DNA of 64,000 nucleotides. It comes from Saccharolobus caldissimus (GTDB lineage: Archaea; Thermoproteota; Thermoprotei_A; Sulfolobales; Sulfolobaceae). The stretch is from assembly GCF_020886315.1 (NCBI RefSeq), contig NZ_AP025226.1, positions 2,134,001 to 2,198,000 of the forward strand, given 5' to 3'. This document shows, in pieces, positions 54,644 to 64,000 of the stretch; the stretch's first letter is position 1, and each line of letters opens with the position of its first letter. The position numbers and the translations under genes were made by a program. The notes beneath the pieces are model-generated. The model was not told the DNA's origin. It worked only from the letters and a program-made list of their open reading frames with translations, and did not search any database.

Positions 54644-55033
54644 ATGCCACGAGTATCTACATCGATATTAGGGATAAGTATAGTTTCTGGAATATTAAGC
54701 TTTGTATGGGCAGCAGATCACATACCATTATATAATTTTGTATTCTTACCTTTTGCAATAAGAGCATTTTTCATTTTTGATGCAGCATTGTCTATAATTG
54801 CTGGAATTTTATTCATACTATCATTTAGACTAATAACTATTAAAATTCTGTACTTACTTGAAGTAATATATTGGTGGATAAATTACTTACTTCTTACCTT
54901 AACTAGAGTATTACCTGCTCCTATAATCGGTAAACCATTACCAGTAACAACTGGTCCTGCGTTAATTGCGTTTATATTAGACGTATTACTTATTATCTTT
55001 TCAACAATATTATATATAATGATAAATAGGTGA
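54644..55033 (+). CDS. Four-helix membrane protein, function unknown
   Basis: The 129-residue protein has four hydrophobic helices connected by short loops (LGISIVSGILSFVW, FFIFDAALSIIAGILFIL, ILYLLEVIYWWINYLLLTL, LIAFILDVLLIIFSTILYI). The WAADHIPLYN segment after the first helix is polar. No family is recognised. A TATA-like TTTTTAAATAA about 27 bases before the ATG fits leaderless expression. Its stop codon lies inside the box C of a candidate guide RNA. Confidence 0.7.
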   Translation: MPRVSTSILGISIVSGILSFVWAADHIPLYNFVFLPFAIRAFFIFDAALSIIAGILFILSFRLITIKILYLLEVIYWWINYLLLTLTRVLPAPIIGKPLPVTTGPALIAFILDVLLIIFSTILYIMINR

Positions 55034-55077
55034 AGAAGTAGACCGCTGCTGAAAAGTGAGGAGAGAGAATCAGCTGA
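55030..55077 (+). ncRNA. Candidate C/D-box guide RNA at the 3' end of a gene
   Basis: The order and spacing fit an archaeal C/D RNA: box C-like GTGAAGA (55030-55036), 12-base guide, CTGA (55049-55052) as D', three bases, GTGAGGA (55056-55062) as C', 11-base guide, and CTGA (55074-55077) as D. Both C boxes differ from RUGAUGA at the same fifth base, which weakens the call. The box C overlaps the stop of the preceding gene, a common place for these RNAs. Targets were not identified. Confidence 0.5.
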
Positions 55078-55166
55078 TTTATAATATCAAATTATTTCCT
55101 TTTTTAAAAATTCTTAATAATCACCGAGCAAAAGTTTTAATAAATTAAAGTTAATCACTTAACTGT

Positions 55167-56873
55167 ATGGTTGAATATAAGTGGATTGCTTTGTCAAACA
55201 CTAGCCTCGGAGTCTTCATGGGTTTTATGAACGCTAATGTAGTATTAATAGCATTACCTGCAATCTTTAGGGGTATCGATATTAATCCGTTTAACTCGTT
55301 TCAATACTTATTATGGATACTGTTCGGTTATAGTATAGTATCGGCAATTTTAGTAGTCAACGTAGGAAGAATATCTGATATTTTCGGAAGAGTGAGAATG
55401 TATAATTTAGGCTTCTTAATATTTACAATAGCTTCAATACTACTTTATATAACACCGGGGAAGGGAAATATTGCGGCAATACAATTAGTAATTTATAGAA
55501 TTATTCAAGGTATAGGAGGAGCGTTTCTAATGGCTAATAGTGCCGCAATTTTATCAGAGGCATTTCCTCCTGGCGAAAGGGGATTCGCATTAGGATTAAA
55601 TGGCGTAATAGGAATATTTGGAGGTATTGCAGGAATAATTTTAGGAGGTATACTAGCTTCTATTTATTGGCGTGATGTTTTCTTAGTTAGCGTTCCAATA
55701 GGAATTGCAGGAACTGTATGGTCTTATAAATCCTTGAAACAGTTAAGTAAACCTAATAGAAATCAAAAAGTTGACATAATAGGAAATATAATTTATGCAG
55801 TATCATTAATTTTAATCTTAGTCGGAATAACATACGGAATATTACCATATGGAAATCAGGTTACAGGTTGGACAAATCCTTTCGTAATTTCAAGCATATC
55901 GATAGGTTTAGTAATGTTCATAGCGTTCTTATTCGTAGAAAGGAGAGTTGAGGATCCCATGTTTAGGCTTGAACTATTTAAAATAAGAGCATTTACTTCT
56001 GCAGCTATAGCAATAATTCTAGCGCAACTGGCATTTGGGGGTCTTCAATTAATGTTAGTGCTATTATTACAAGCTATATGGCTACCTTTACATGGTTATA
56101 GTTATGAAGTAACTCCATTCTGGGCAGGGATTTATTTATTACCACTATTAGCTGGTTTCGGAATAATGGGATCAATAGCTGGGAGATTATCTGATAGATA
56201 TGGTGCCAGGATATTATCCACATTGGGTTTAGTAATATTAGGAATAGGATTTCTCTTATTAACTCTATTACCCTATAATTTTAATTATCTCGTATTTGCT
56301 TTAATCATCTTCTTTATGGGAATAGGAAACGGATTATTTGTATCTCCCAATATGGCATCACTTATGAATGCAGCACCTCCTCAGCATAGAGGCTCAGCGT
56401 CTGGAATTAGGGCTATGTTAACTAATACTGGCAGTACGCTAAGTATAGGAATATTCTTCACAATAGTTATTGACGTCCTTTATGTTACTTTACCCCCGAC
56501 ATTAACCTCAGCATTAAATGCGGTAGGTGCATCACAATTGGCTCCCATATTATCTAAAATACCTCCTACGGCAGCAATATTTGCCGCATTTCTAGGGTAT
56601 AATCCGGTCTCGACTATATTATCGACTTTACCACCATCAATAACTAGTTCTCTATCCAGTTCAACATTAGCCGTTATAATGAGTAATTATTGGTTTCCTA
56701 ATGTTATAGCCCCGGCATTTATGCAATCCCTTAAAATAGCTTTTTATATAGCCTCGACAATGACGTTCTTAGCTGCAATAGCCTCAGCGTTAAGGGGAAG
56801 GACAATAATTTACGAAAGAGATATTATGAGGATATCAGAGGCTAATACAATAAATGATAATAATAGGAAATAA
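55167..56873 (+). CDS. DHA2-type MFS drug/proton antiporter (14 helices)
   Basis: The 568-residue transporter has about fourteen membrane helices. Typical features are NVVLIALPAIFRGI at the start, GRISDIFGRVRMYNLGF between helices two and three, and the antiporter motif C-like segment LGLNGVIGIFGGIAGIILGG with GP-like repeats. A large outside loop near residues 435-510 (VGASQLAPILSKIPPTAAIF and on) separates the last two helices. This group exports drugs and other hydrophobic compounds by proton exchange; the actual substrate is unknown. Confidence 0.9.
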   Translation: MVEYKWIALSNTSLGVFMGFMNANVVLIALPAIFRGIDINPFNSFQYLLWILFGYSIVSAILVVNVGRISDIFGRVRMYNLGFLIFTIASILLYITPGKGNIAAIQLVIYRIIQGIGGAFLMANSAAILSEAFPPGERGFALGLNGVIGIFGGIAGIILGGILASIYWRDVFLVSVPIGIAGTVWSYKSLKQLSKPNRNQKVDIIGNIIYAVSLILILVGITYGILPYGNQVTGWTNPFVISSISIGLVMFIAFLFVERRVEDPMFRLELFKIRAFTSAAIAIILAQLAFGGLQLMLVLLLQAIWLPLHGYSYEVTPFWAGIYLLPLLAGFGIMGSIAGRLSDRYGARILSTLGLVILGIGFLLLTLLPYNFNYLVFALIIFFMGIGNGLFVSPNMASLMNAAPPQHRGSASGIRAMLTNTGSTLSIGIFFTIVIDVLYVTLPPTLTSALNAVGASQLAPILSKIPPTAAIFAAFLGYNPVSTILSTLPPSITSSLSSSTLAVIMSNYWFPNVIAPAFMQSLKIAFYIASTMTFLAAIASALRGRTIIYERDIMRISEANTINDNNRK

Positions 56874-56924
56874 TAATATTTTTCTATTATTATATGATTT
56901 AAATTATTTTCCATATAATTTTAC

Positions 56925-57830
56925 TTAGCAACTCTTAGTGATAATTTCATCAATATACTCTTTTGCCTTTTTCGAGATCTTTCTTCCTCTTATTTCTTCG
57001 CAAAGAATTTCCTTATACATATCCATCTCATCTAGGTATTCCTTTAGTTCCCTAACAGCATCCTCAACTCTTATTTCAGAAAGTATTTCAATTTCAGTAG
57101 CCTTTATATAAGGATTATCTGGATCAATTTCAATTGCCCTTCTAATTTCCTCATATGCCTCATTTATTTTCCCTAATAGAAATAACGCTCTAGCTTTTCC
57201 CTCATAGTAGTAAGGATTCTCGCTATTTATACTTATTGCCTTATTAAAATAGTTTATTGCTCTCTCATAATCACCTAATGTGAAATAAGTGTGTGCTATT
57301 GCATATAAATTCCCATCTTTTTCCAAATCTGTTTCATATTCCCTTATTGCTTCCTCATATCTCTTTAATTGAAATAATATATCACCTCGTAATTTATGAA
57401 ATTCCTTATCATCCTTAATGCTTAACGCTTTATTAATTTCTTCTAATGCCTCATTATATTTATCTAATTCGTATAAAATGTTAGCCAAGTAATAATGATA
57501 CTCTGGATCGTTTAATAAGCTCTGATCTAATTGCTTAGCAATTTCAATTTCTTTTAAAGCTTTTTTAATCATCTTCTCGTCATCGTTATTATAGCCTAAC
57601 TGATATAGAGTATAAGCGTACAATAAGTGATATCTTGCATCGTTACTTTTAATTTTAATTGCCTTTTCTAGATTAATAAGTGCCTTTCTAAAATTATTAA
57701 GTCTAAAATTTACTAGACCAATTAAGTAATATAATTCTGGATTGTCTCTTCGCTTAACTAACTCATTTTTTAACTTATCTAAGGCTTCACTATATTTTCC
57801 CTCATTTATTAACCTTATTATCTCTTCCAT
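56925..57830 (-). CDS. TPR-repeat protein
   Basis: The 301-residue protein is built from about eight tetratricopeptide repeats covering residues 1-250, for example PELYYLIGLVNFRLNNFRKAL and ENPYYYEGKARALFLLGKI. A charged helical tail follows and ends with a cysteine. It is a likely scaffold for protein complexes. It resembles the other TPR protein at 14292-15044 in style but has a longer tail. No partner gene is adjacent. Confidence 0.88.
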   Translation of the reverse strand: MEEIIRLINEGKYSEALDKLKNELVKRRDNPELYYLIGLVNFRLNNFRKALINLEKAIKIKSNDARYHLLYAYTLYQLGYNNDDEKMIKKALKEIEIAKQLDQSLLNDPEYHYYLANILYELDKYNEALEEINKALSIKDDKEFHKLRGDILFQLKRYEEAIREYETDLEKDGNLYAIAHTYFTLGDYERAINYFNKAISINSENPYYYEGKARALFLLGKINEAYEEIRRAIEIDPDNPYIKATEIEILSEIRVEDAVRELKEYLDEMDMYKEILCEEIRGRKISKKAKEYIDEIITKSC

Positions 57831-58044
57831 TTATTGTCCGCATACCATTGTATAGTTTTAAATTTACCTCAGTAGTTAAGCATTTTTATATTATTCACGG
57901 AAGATCTTAATACTTTTAGCTAATACCGATAAATTAACTTATCCTTAATCCACAGAAAATAGTATTGGGAGCTCACTTATATTTACCAAATCAATTTACA
58001 CTCTAATAATATAGTCCAAATTTTGTATAAATATTAAAATTTCT

Positions 58045-59070
58045 CTAAGATACTCGCCTTGATAATTCAAAAAATGCCCTCCAGAAGGGATCCTCTTCTG
58101 GATGTTCAATCTTAATTTTGCTACCATCATTTTTAATTAGTGTAACTTCTTTACTATCATCAATCTTACCTATAATTTCAGCATCTATTCCTTCTTTATT
58201 TAGAGCATTTTTAACTTCCTCGCCTTTATCAGTAACTATTATCATAGTTCCCTCACTTATAGAGATCCAAGGATCTATGTTCACTAGCTTAGTAACCTCT
58301 TTAACTGCTCTATTTATGAATAGCTTATTTTCATAAATTTTCATACCTTTACCAGTAGATTTACTAATCTCTGTTAATGCTCCAAATACTCCTCCCTCAG
58401 TAGCGTCATGCATTAGATGAATGCCAATATTAGATGCTATAAGACCATCTTTCCAGCAACTCATTTTCCAATACATATTTATTGCCTCATTAAAAATCTC
58501 CTTATTAAGTCTTGTTTTAAAATGCTCTGGATACAGATTAACTAGAAGTGCTGTTGCTTCAATAGCAGGTCCCTTAGTCATTATTACATCATCTCCTACT
58601 TTAACTTTAGAAGGCATTCCTAGTTTTTCCTTTTCTCCAATTCCCATCATGGTAAATCCCCCAACCATCGGATAATCAGTACCCTCGTAAATTCCCGTAT
58701 GTCCTCCTACTACCATAACGTTTATTTCCATTAGTGCCTCATGAATGCCTAGCCACATCTCTTCAAATTCCTCATCCTTTATTTTAGGCGGTAAATTTAA
58801 GTCAATTAGTGCATATCTTGGGGGTATTCCAGAAGTCATTACATCGCTTGCTAGTATATGTACTGCAAACCACGCTGCTTTTTTGAAACCGAACTGAGGG
58901 ACTATAAATACTGGATCGCTCTTTACGACTAAGACTCTACCATCTTGAAGATCTATAGCACCTGTGTCAACTCCGTGTTGAGGCTCTACTATTACTTCCT
59001 TATGTCTTTGGCCTAAGTGAGGGTATATAATCTTGTTAAAGACATCCTCATTTATCTTTCCTAATTTCAT
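58045..59070 (-). CDS. HypE/AIR-synthase-related protein without C-terminal cysteine
   Basis: The 341-residue protein has the PurM/HypE fold: [57 protein letters not shown] and [16 protein letters not shown]. These motifs bind ATP and the substrate. HypE, which makes the cyanide ligand of NiFe hydrogenase, ends with a PRIC-type cysteine tail. Here the chain ends [13 protein letters not shown] with no cysteine, so cyanide ligand synthesis is unlikely. Relatives in archaea without hydrogenase are common but their reaction is unknown. The promoter lies between two arms of an inverted repeat. Confidence 0.82.
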   Translation of the reverse strand: MKLGKINEDVFNKIIYPHLGQRHKEVIVEPQHGVDTGAIDLQDGRVLVVKSDPVFIVPQFGFKKAAWFAVHILASDVMTSGIPPRYALIDLNLPPKIKDEEFEEMWLGIHEALMEINVMVVGGHTGIYEGTDYPMVGGFTMMGIGEKEKLGMPSKVKVGDDVIMTKGPAIEATALLVNLYPEHFKTRLNKEIFNEAINMYWKMSCWKDGLIASNIGIHLMHDATEGGVFGALTEISKSTGKGMKIYENKLFINRAVKEVTKLVNIDPWISISEGTMIIVTDKGEEVKNALNKEGIDAEIIGKIDDSKEVTLIKNDGSKIKIEHPEEDPFWRAFFELSRRVS

Positions 59071-59078
59071 AAAGTAAA

Positions 59079-59156
59079 TTAAGGATTAGTATAATTATAA
59101 GGTTAATCTCTTGCACGTTTTAATAGTGATATCAATCACTCCTTACTAATCCTTAA
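59079..59156. promoter_or_regulatory. 13-base inverted repeat with internal palindrome at the HypE-like promoter
   Basis: TTAAGGATTAGTA at 59079-59091 and its exact complement at 59144-59156 enclose 52 bases. Inside lies another palindrome, AGTGAT-ATCA-ATCACT (59125-59140). The left arm lies between a TATA-like element (about 59096-59103) and the start of the HypE-like gene at 59070. A repressor binding both arms could close a loop over the promoter. Confidence 0.5.
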
Positions 59157-59454
59157 ATTAATATAAGATACAGAAACCTTTTATTTTTATAATTTTTAAT
59201 TGAATAAAAATATTTATTTTAACATATATGTATTAAAATATCTTATATAAATACCATTAATGACTTTTAATAGGATATTAAATATTAACTCATGATTTAA
59301 ATATTATTGTAATATGTAGCGTATGCCTTGTTAATAATCGGTCAATTATATATAAATATAAACATTTTATGTATAGAAACTTTTTAGTTAACGATTAGTA
59401 GCTTTCCTAGTAGTAATAAGCTTTATAGTAGTAAAGTTGTTCTTATAGGGTTTT
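59157..59454. other. AT-rich intergenic region before the doxX-like gene
   Basis: About 300 bases dominated by A/T runs. The right end holds a TATA-like CTTTATAG and short TAGTAGTAA repeats at about 59396-59440. No RNA gene or coding remnant was seen. Confidence 0.65.
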
Positions 59455-59490
59455 TTGCACAAATCAGATTACAAAGAGGTGAAGAGATAT

Positions 59491-59895
59491 ATGGACTTGC
59501 TCTTAACCTCAACTGGTATTTTAATATTTAGAATATTATACGGCATCTCATTAATTCCTCATGGTATAGTAAAGGTCAATAAAAACGCTAATATACAACT
59601 TAAAGGCTTTATGAAGCAGTTAGGAATACCGCCGGTATTCGTAGATTTATCTATGTTAGTGGAAATTATAGGAGGTTTACTAATTATAATAGGTGCTATT
59701 AGCCTCATCGTTTCAGCTATACTAATAGTATTTTTTATAAGCACAACAATTGTCAGCATTACTAAAATGAAGAAGCCTTTAGCTACTGGTATGAATCCAG
59801 GAGTTGATCTTGATATACTTTTCTTAGCAGGAGCAATTTTATTATTAATATTGGGTCCTGGTGAGTTTGCCTTGCTTTCTGGACCACAGATTTAA
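59491..59895 (+). CDS. DoxX-family membrane protein
   Basis: The 134-residue protein has four hydrophobic helices with the family pattern FRILYGISLIPHGIVKV in the first and VEIIGGLLIIIGAISLI in the second. DoxX-like proteins are membrane oxidoreductase-associated proteins; in Acidianus, DoxD and DoxA form thiosulfate:quinone oxidoreductase, but this protein is the generic DoxX type. I place the start at ATG 59491, behind GAGGTG; a TTG at 59455 would add twelve residues without family character. Confidence 0.82.
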   Translation: MDLLLTSTGILIFRILYGISLIPHGIVKVNKNANIQLKGFMKQLGIPPVFVDLSMLVEIIGGLLIIIGAISLIVSAILIVFFISTTIVSITKMKKPLATGMNPGVDLDILFLAGAILLLILGPGEFALLSGPQI

Positions 59896-60065
59896 AGTTA
59901 ATTAAGATTTTTTATTTTATTGATTTTTATATCTATCATATTTTCTTAAATTTAAAATCTGAATTAAATATAGAGATATTTTTTTAGTATACTTGTAAGT
60001 TTTGAACTTTTATACTATCATGCCTTAAGCTTTAATACCTTATTTTTACTTTTAAGTTTAGTAAA

Positions 60066-60117
60066 GTGATGAACGTCGGCTATATTCGATAGATGAGAGA
60101 AACGAGGCCTGCACTGA
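60066..60117 (+). ncRNA. C/D-box guide RNA (2'-O-methylation guide)
   Basis: Box C GTGATGA is perfect at 60066-60072 and box D CTGA is perfect at 60114-60117. Internal boxes are TCGA (D', 60086-60089) and TAGATGA (C', 60090-60096). Guide regions are 60073-60085 and 60097-60113. By the fifth-base rule, the D guide would place a methyl group on the G paired with C at 60109. The region is G+C-richer than its surroundings and has no reading frame. Target RNAs were not identified. Confidence 0.8.
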
Positions 60118-60123
60118 TTTTAA

Positions 60124-60858
<735 letters not shown>

Positions 60859-60925
60859 ACTAAGAAGATTTTCCCAACATTAAATCAAAATTAACTTCAA
60901 AAATTGTCTCTAATAAATTAATTAT

Positions 60926-62062
60926 ATGATATTGGACTCGTTAAAACCGCTTACAAAAGGGCAGGAGGAATTATTAAGTTCGTTAAAGGACGAGAAGATA
61001 CAAATTTTAGGAGTTTTCGGCCCAACAGGTACTGGAAAGAGTCTATTCTCTTTGGCGTATGGTTTAGATTCGGTAACTTCAGGGAAATATAGGAAATTAG
61101 TTGTAGTTAAACCTATAATTGATATAGTTACTCAGGAGGAGTTAACTAGGAAGGAGTTAATGACTTATGAAGATTTAGTAAAAATGTATATGAAAGATGT
61201 ATTAGGAGGTTTTGCTGAAGAGAAAATAATAGACGATTTAATTAATTCTGGAAAAATTGAAATATTGGATTCTAGGTATTTAACGGGAAGATCATTTAAT
61301 GATTCTATTTTAATTTTAGACGATGTGCAGTCAATGAAGGCTGAAAGTGTATTAGAGCTTTTTATAAGAGTTGGTAAAAACACTAGGGTAATAATAGCTG
61401 GTGATCCGATATTCCAAGCCTTAAATAACGTAACTGGAGATCCTTCTGCTATTTTAAGGGAAATCCTATTAAACGAAAAGAACGCTAAGGTAGTAGACTT
61501 AGGGATCAAGGATATTGTAAGAGAAGGTGCAAAGCGAGGATTAAGATTTTTCTTAGAGTATAAATTAAGGTCAAGGAAAATGAGTGATATCGAGAAGAAG
61601 ATTTATGATAATGTGTTTATTCACGCGCCAGATGCAGATGTTATAACTGTAGTAGAGTTTTCTGATGAAAAAGCTAAATTAAACATAAATTATGAAAATG
61701 TACCAGATAGTCTTATTATAGTTAAGGAAGGAAGTGCAGGTAGGGTTATAGGTAAGAATGGTGAGAGAATAAATAGCATTGAAAAAGATGTTAGTAAGAA
61801 GTTAAGAGTAGTAGAGCTAAAATTAGATTTTAAGGAGTTAGTAAGGGCAGTTCATCCTGTACCTTGGATCGTAAAGCATATAGAGGATGTTGACTTTGTG
61901 GGAAATGAATTGGCGGTTAAATTAAAGAAGGAAAGTGGAGCCTTTATGGGCCAGAAGGGAATTCATGTTAGGTTCTTAGATTATGTGGTAAGAAAGTTGT
62001 TCGGTGTGGGTGTTAAAGCTATAGTTCCAGAAGAAGAAGCTGAGAAAAAAGAGGGGAGTTAA
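60926..62062 (+). CDS. PhoH-like ATPase with C-terminal KH domain
   Basis: The 378-residue protein has a PhoH-type P-loop ATPase domain: Walker A GPTGTGKS (residues 32-39), KPIIDIV, the Walker B-like [10 protein letters not shown], and [17 protein letters not shown]-binding domain follows near residue 260-310 with the GKNGER loop. The last part ([16 protein letters not shown]) may be a second KH-like unit. This layout suggests an RNA-linked ATPase or helicase. It converges on the gluconolactonase-like gene with a four-base overlap. Confidence 0.88.
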   Translation: MILDSLKPLTKGQEELLSSLKDEKIQILGVFGPTGTGKSLFSLAYGLDSVTSGKYRKLVVVKPIIDIVTQEELTRKELMTYEDLVKMYMKDVLGGFAEEKIIDDLINSGKIEILDSRYLTGRSFNDSILILDDVQSMKAESVLELFIRVGKNTRVIIAGDPIFQALNNVTGDPSAILREILLNEKNAKVVDLGIKDIVREGAKRGLRFFLEYKLRSRKMSDIEKKIYDNVFIHAPDADVITVVEFSDEKAKLNINYENVPDSLIIVKEGSAGRVIGKNGERINSIEKDVSKKLRVVELKLDFKELVRAVHPVPWIVKHIEDVDFVGNELAVKLKKESGAFMGQKGIHVRFLDYVVRKLFGVGVKAIVPEEEAEKKEGS

Positions 62063-62922
62063 GTTATTTTAAATCTGTAATTTGGTAACCCTCTTACATC
62101 TACTCTTGTAGTGAATAACTTACCCGCTAATGGATCTTGACTCTTTCCAGCAGTAGATATAAACACGTAATTCATTTCTGGTGTACCGAAGGTTACTGAT
62201 GTCACATATGTTGCTGGAACTTTTATTTCAAAGACTTTTTTACCGTTTCTAGGATTCCATCTACTCACTTTTCCTCCACCCCAATGTGCTACCCATATAA
62301 ATCCCTCTTCGTCTACTGCCATACCATCTGGATTTCCGGGCTCATTACCGAAATCAACTGCTATTTTTTTATTGTAAATTTCTCCCCTTTGGAGATCGAA
62401 GTCAAACATGAAAACCTTTCTAGTTGGAGTGTCTATAAGATACATTACTTTATCCTCGATATCCCATCCAAGGCCATTAGATATTGTCAATCCCTCCAAT
62501 ACCTTTACTATTTTATTTCCTTCTAATTTATAGAAGTTTCCAGTAGGTTTTCTTTCGGTCATATTCATTGTTCCAGCCCAATATCTTCCTAACTTATCAC
62601 ATTTACCATCATTAAATCTGTTAGATTCAATTTCAGTTTCCACTTCGGCAACCTTTTGCAGGGAATTCTTAGATAAATCTACAATGTAAAACGCATGCCT
62701 TATTGTCGCTATTACCCTTTTATCATCAATTACACATAGTGATGAGACTAAGTCAGGCATATCATAAAAGGTCTCAGTACCAGTGTTCAAATCATTTATA
62801 ATTATTTTTTTACCTTCTATATCAACCCAATATAATCTATTCAGATCTTTATCATAAACAGGTCCTTCTCCTAAAATAGCCTTATAATTACTTAAGGTAA
62901 CTAAGTTTGCCTCCATAATCAT
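62059..62922 (-). CDS. SMP-30/gluconolactonase-family protein
   Basis: The 287-residue protein is a six-bladed beta-propeller of the SMP-30/gluconolactonase family, which opens sugar lactones with a divalent metal. Visible motifs are [21 protein letters not shown] (metal Glu), [18 protein letters not shown] (Asn/Asp of the site), TISNGLGWD, and [21 protein letters not shown]. The equivalent Sulfolobus enzyme belongs to the branched Entner-Doudoroff route; this assignment fits but is not proven. An alternative start two residues later is possible. Confidence 0.9.
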   Translation of the reverse strand: MIMEANLVTLSNYKAILGEGPVYDKDLNRLYWVDIEGKKIIINDLNTGTETFYDMPDLVSSLCVIDDKRVIATIRHAFYIVDLSKNSLQKVAEVETEIESNRFNDGKCDKLGRYWAGTMNMTERKPTGNFYKLEGNKIVKVLEGLTISNGLGWDIEDKVMYLIDTPTRKVFMFDFDLQRGEIYNKKIAVDFGNEPGNPDGMAVDEEGFIWVAHWGGGKVSRWNPRNGKKVFEIKVPATYVTSVTFGTPEMNYVFISTAGKSQDPLAGKLFTTRVDVRGLPNYRFKIT

Positions 62923-63054
62923 AAACTTTACTAGAATTTTTTATCTTTTACTGTTCTACTGTGAAATAACGTTAACAATAGGTTATTTTATATAATTTTC
63001 AATAATATCATATAAATGTGAAATAATATATTTAATATTATTAATATTTAAAAT

Positions 63055-63960
63055 TTATTTCATATGTTCAATAAAATTTTTTAATGATATTTCGTTTTTT
63101 GCATATAAAAGTAGATTATGATATTCCTTTATTATCCTAAAATCAATTTTTAATGTGTATTTCTCTGGAGCCATATCTTTAGGTAAAACGAATATCGTAT
63201 AATCGTCAGAAAACCCGAAATCCTTAGGTTCTTTCATTGCTTCTATATCTTTTAAAATGGTACACGTAGTATTGTTGATATTTCCACAATTTCTATAAAT
63301 TCCTTTCACTTTAGCTATTGGAAATAGAAAAATTCTGTAAATCCACTTCTTTTTCCCTTCTTTTTTATATAGATTAATTAGATCACTTAACGTATATCCA
63401 TTGCCCCTTATATTATCAATTAAATATCTAGTATACCTTTTATAAATAGAGAGTTTACTTTTAGCGTATCTACTTTCTCTACCTCCAATTACCCTTTCAT
63501 TATATCCTATTATGAGGGGGAAGAAGTTATCTATCTTAAGTCTACTTTCAAGCTCTACATCTTCTGCTGAGTTTAAGTCCTTCCAACCACCCATCCTTAT
63601 AATGTAATTTTTCTCTGCAATGTACGTCCATTGTATTGCACCTGCATGTGTAAAGTTTAAGTTAAGCTCTAATAGTTTATGAAAATTTTCATTATACATT
63701 GCGTCAAGATCAAAATACGCTGTAATTGAATTATCGGGGCAATACTTTAACGCATAATCTCTACCTTTTCCTCTACTTGATTTGAATCTTAATAGTATAA
63801 GATTATATTCTTTTCTTAATTTTTGCAATTTTTCCCAAGTCCCATCACTAGAATACGAATCTACTATTACTATATCATAGTCTGGTTTAAATACACTCTT
63901 TATTGAATTTTCAACTTTCTTTACGCTGTTAAACACCGTACCATAAATACAAATTTTCAT
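63055..63960 (-). CDS. Glycosyltransferase family 2-like protein
   Basis: The 301-residue protein has a GT-A fold: ICIYGTVFNSVKKVENSIKSVF, IVIVDSYSSDGTWEKLQKL (nucleotide-sugar binding), SSRGKGRDYALKY and the metal site FDLDAMY. It probably transfers a sugar at the inner side of the membrane, for glycoproteins or lipids. The C-terminal third is specific, with a possible amphipathic segment (KKWIYRIFLFPIAKV). A palindrome overlaps its promoter. Confidence 0.85.
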   Translation of the reverse strand: MKICIYGTVFNSVKKVENSIKSVFKPDYDIVIVDSYSSDGTWEKLQKLRKEYNLILLRFKSSRGKGRDYALKYCPDNSITAYFDLDAMYNENFHKLLELNLNFTHAGAIQWTYIAEKNYIIRMGGWKDLNSAEDVELESRLKIDNFFPLIIGYNERVIGGRESRYAKSKLSIYKRYTRYLIDNIRGNGYTLSDLINLYKKEGKKKWIYRIFLFPIAKVKGIYRNCGNINNTTCTILKDIEAMKEPKDFGFSDDYTIFVLPKDMAPEKYTLKIDFRIIKEYHNLLLYAKNEISLKNFIEHMK

Positions 63961-63966
63961 TTCTAA

Positions 63967-63992
63967 CTAAATTGTAGTACACTATAATTTAG
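63967..63992. promoter_or_regulatory. 26-base palindrome over the glycosyltransferase promoter
   Basis: CTAAATTGTAGT (63967-63978) and ACTATAATTTAG (63981-63992) are complementary at 11 of 12 positions with two bases between. On the minus strand the TATA-like AAATTATAG lies in the right arm, about 26 bases before the ATG at 63960. A regulator bound here would block the TATA element. Confidence 0.45.
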
Positions 63993-64000
63993 CATTTTCT

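Overview
The window reads as chromosomal DNA of a thermoacidophilic crenarchaeon of the order Sulfolobales (Sulfolobus / Saccharolobus / Sulfurisphaera type). The sequence is strongly AT-rich and gene-dense. Many genes have a TATA-like element about 25-30 bases before the start codon and no room for a leader. The gene content is also typical of the group: a Csa3 regulator, PibD-type pilin leaders with a GspE/TadC-like assembly pair, mercury resistance with an ArsR-type regulator, a TorD-type chaperone next to a very large molybdoenzyme, and Sulfolobus-style transposons. No tRNA or rRNA gene was seen.

Layout. 1-4.6 kb: the 3' part of an M1 aminopeptidase, then a vWA protein converging on a membrane-anchored Ser/Thr kinase. 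4.7-14.2 kb: a leftward operon for an exported molybdenum-bisMGD iron-sulfur enzyme (accessory Fe-S protein, HAD-like protein, small protein, NrfD-like anchor, 1452-residue catalytic subunit, four-cluster Fe-S subunit, TorD-like chaperone). 14.3-16.6 kb: a TPR protein and a winged-helix regulator with an unknown partner. 17.1-19.9 kb: an amino-acid permease gene destroyed by two frameshifts and an insertion sequence. 20.7-27.6 kb: a tight leftward cobalamin operon (cbiX-C fusion, cbiH, D, T, L, F, G, E) followed by a thioesterase. 28-30.2 kb: a plastic patch with a VapBC pair, a dead 1046-bp insertion sequence with intact ends and target duplication, and another gene remnant.

30-41 kb: small unknown proteins, an M28-like peptidase, an orphan Csa3-like regulator, and a type IV pilus-like cluster (three small pilin-like proteins, ATPase, membrane platform, large envelope protein) that resembles the bindosome assembly (bas) genes. 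41.4-43.5 kb: merA-merH divergent from an ArsR-type merR around a palindromic operator. 43.5-51 kb: metabolic and envelope genes (acylaminoacyl-peptidase, Tat-dependent sulfite-oxidase-like protein with a heme-type membrane partner, M48 protease, a cysteine-less thiolase with a DUF35 partner). 50.8-64 kb: a zinc-finger heme-oxygenase-fold oxidase with a TRASH-like partner, two MFS transporters, an APC-like protein with a 55-residue companion, a HypE-like protein, a DoxX protein, a nucleoside phosphorylase, a PhoH-KH ATPase, a gluconolactonase-like protein and a glycosyltransferase.

Besides proteins, one convincing C/D-box guide RNA (60066-60117) and two weaker candidates (55030-55077 plus strand; 41386-41446 minus strand) are visible. 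The least explained parts are the accessory genes of the molybdoenzyme operon, the oxidase/TRASH pair, the paired operators before the broken permease, and the alternative hairpins around the transposase start.
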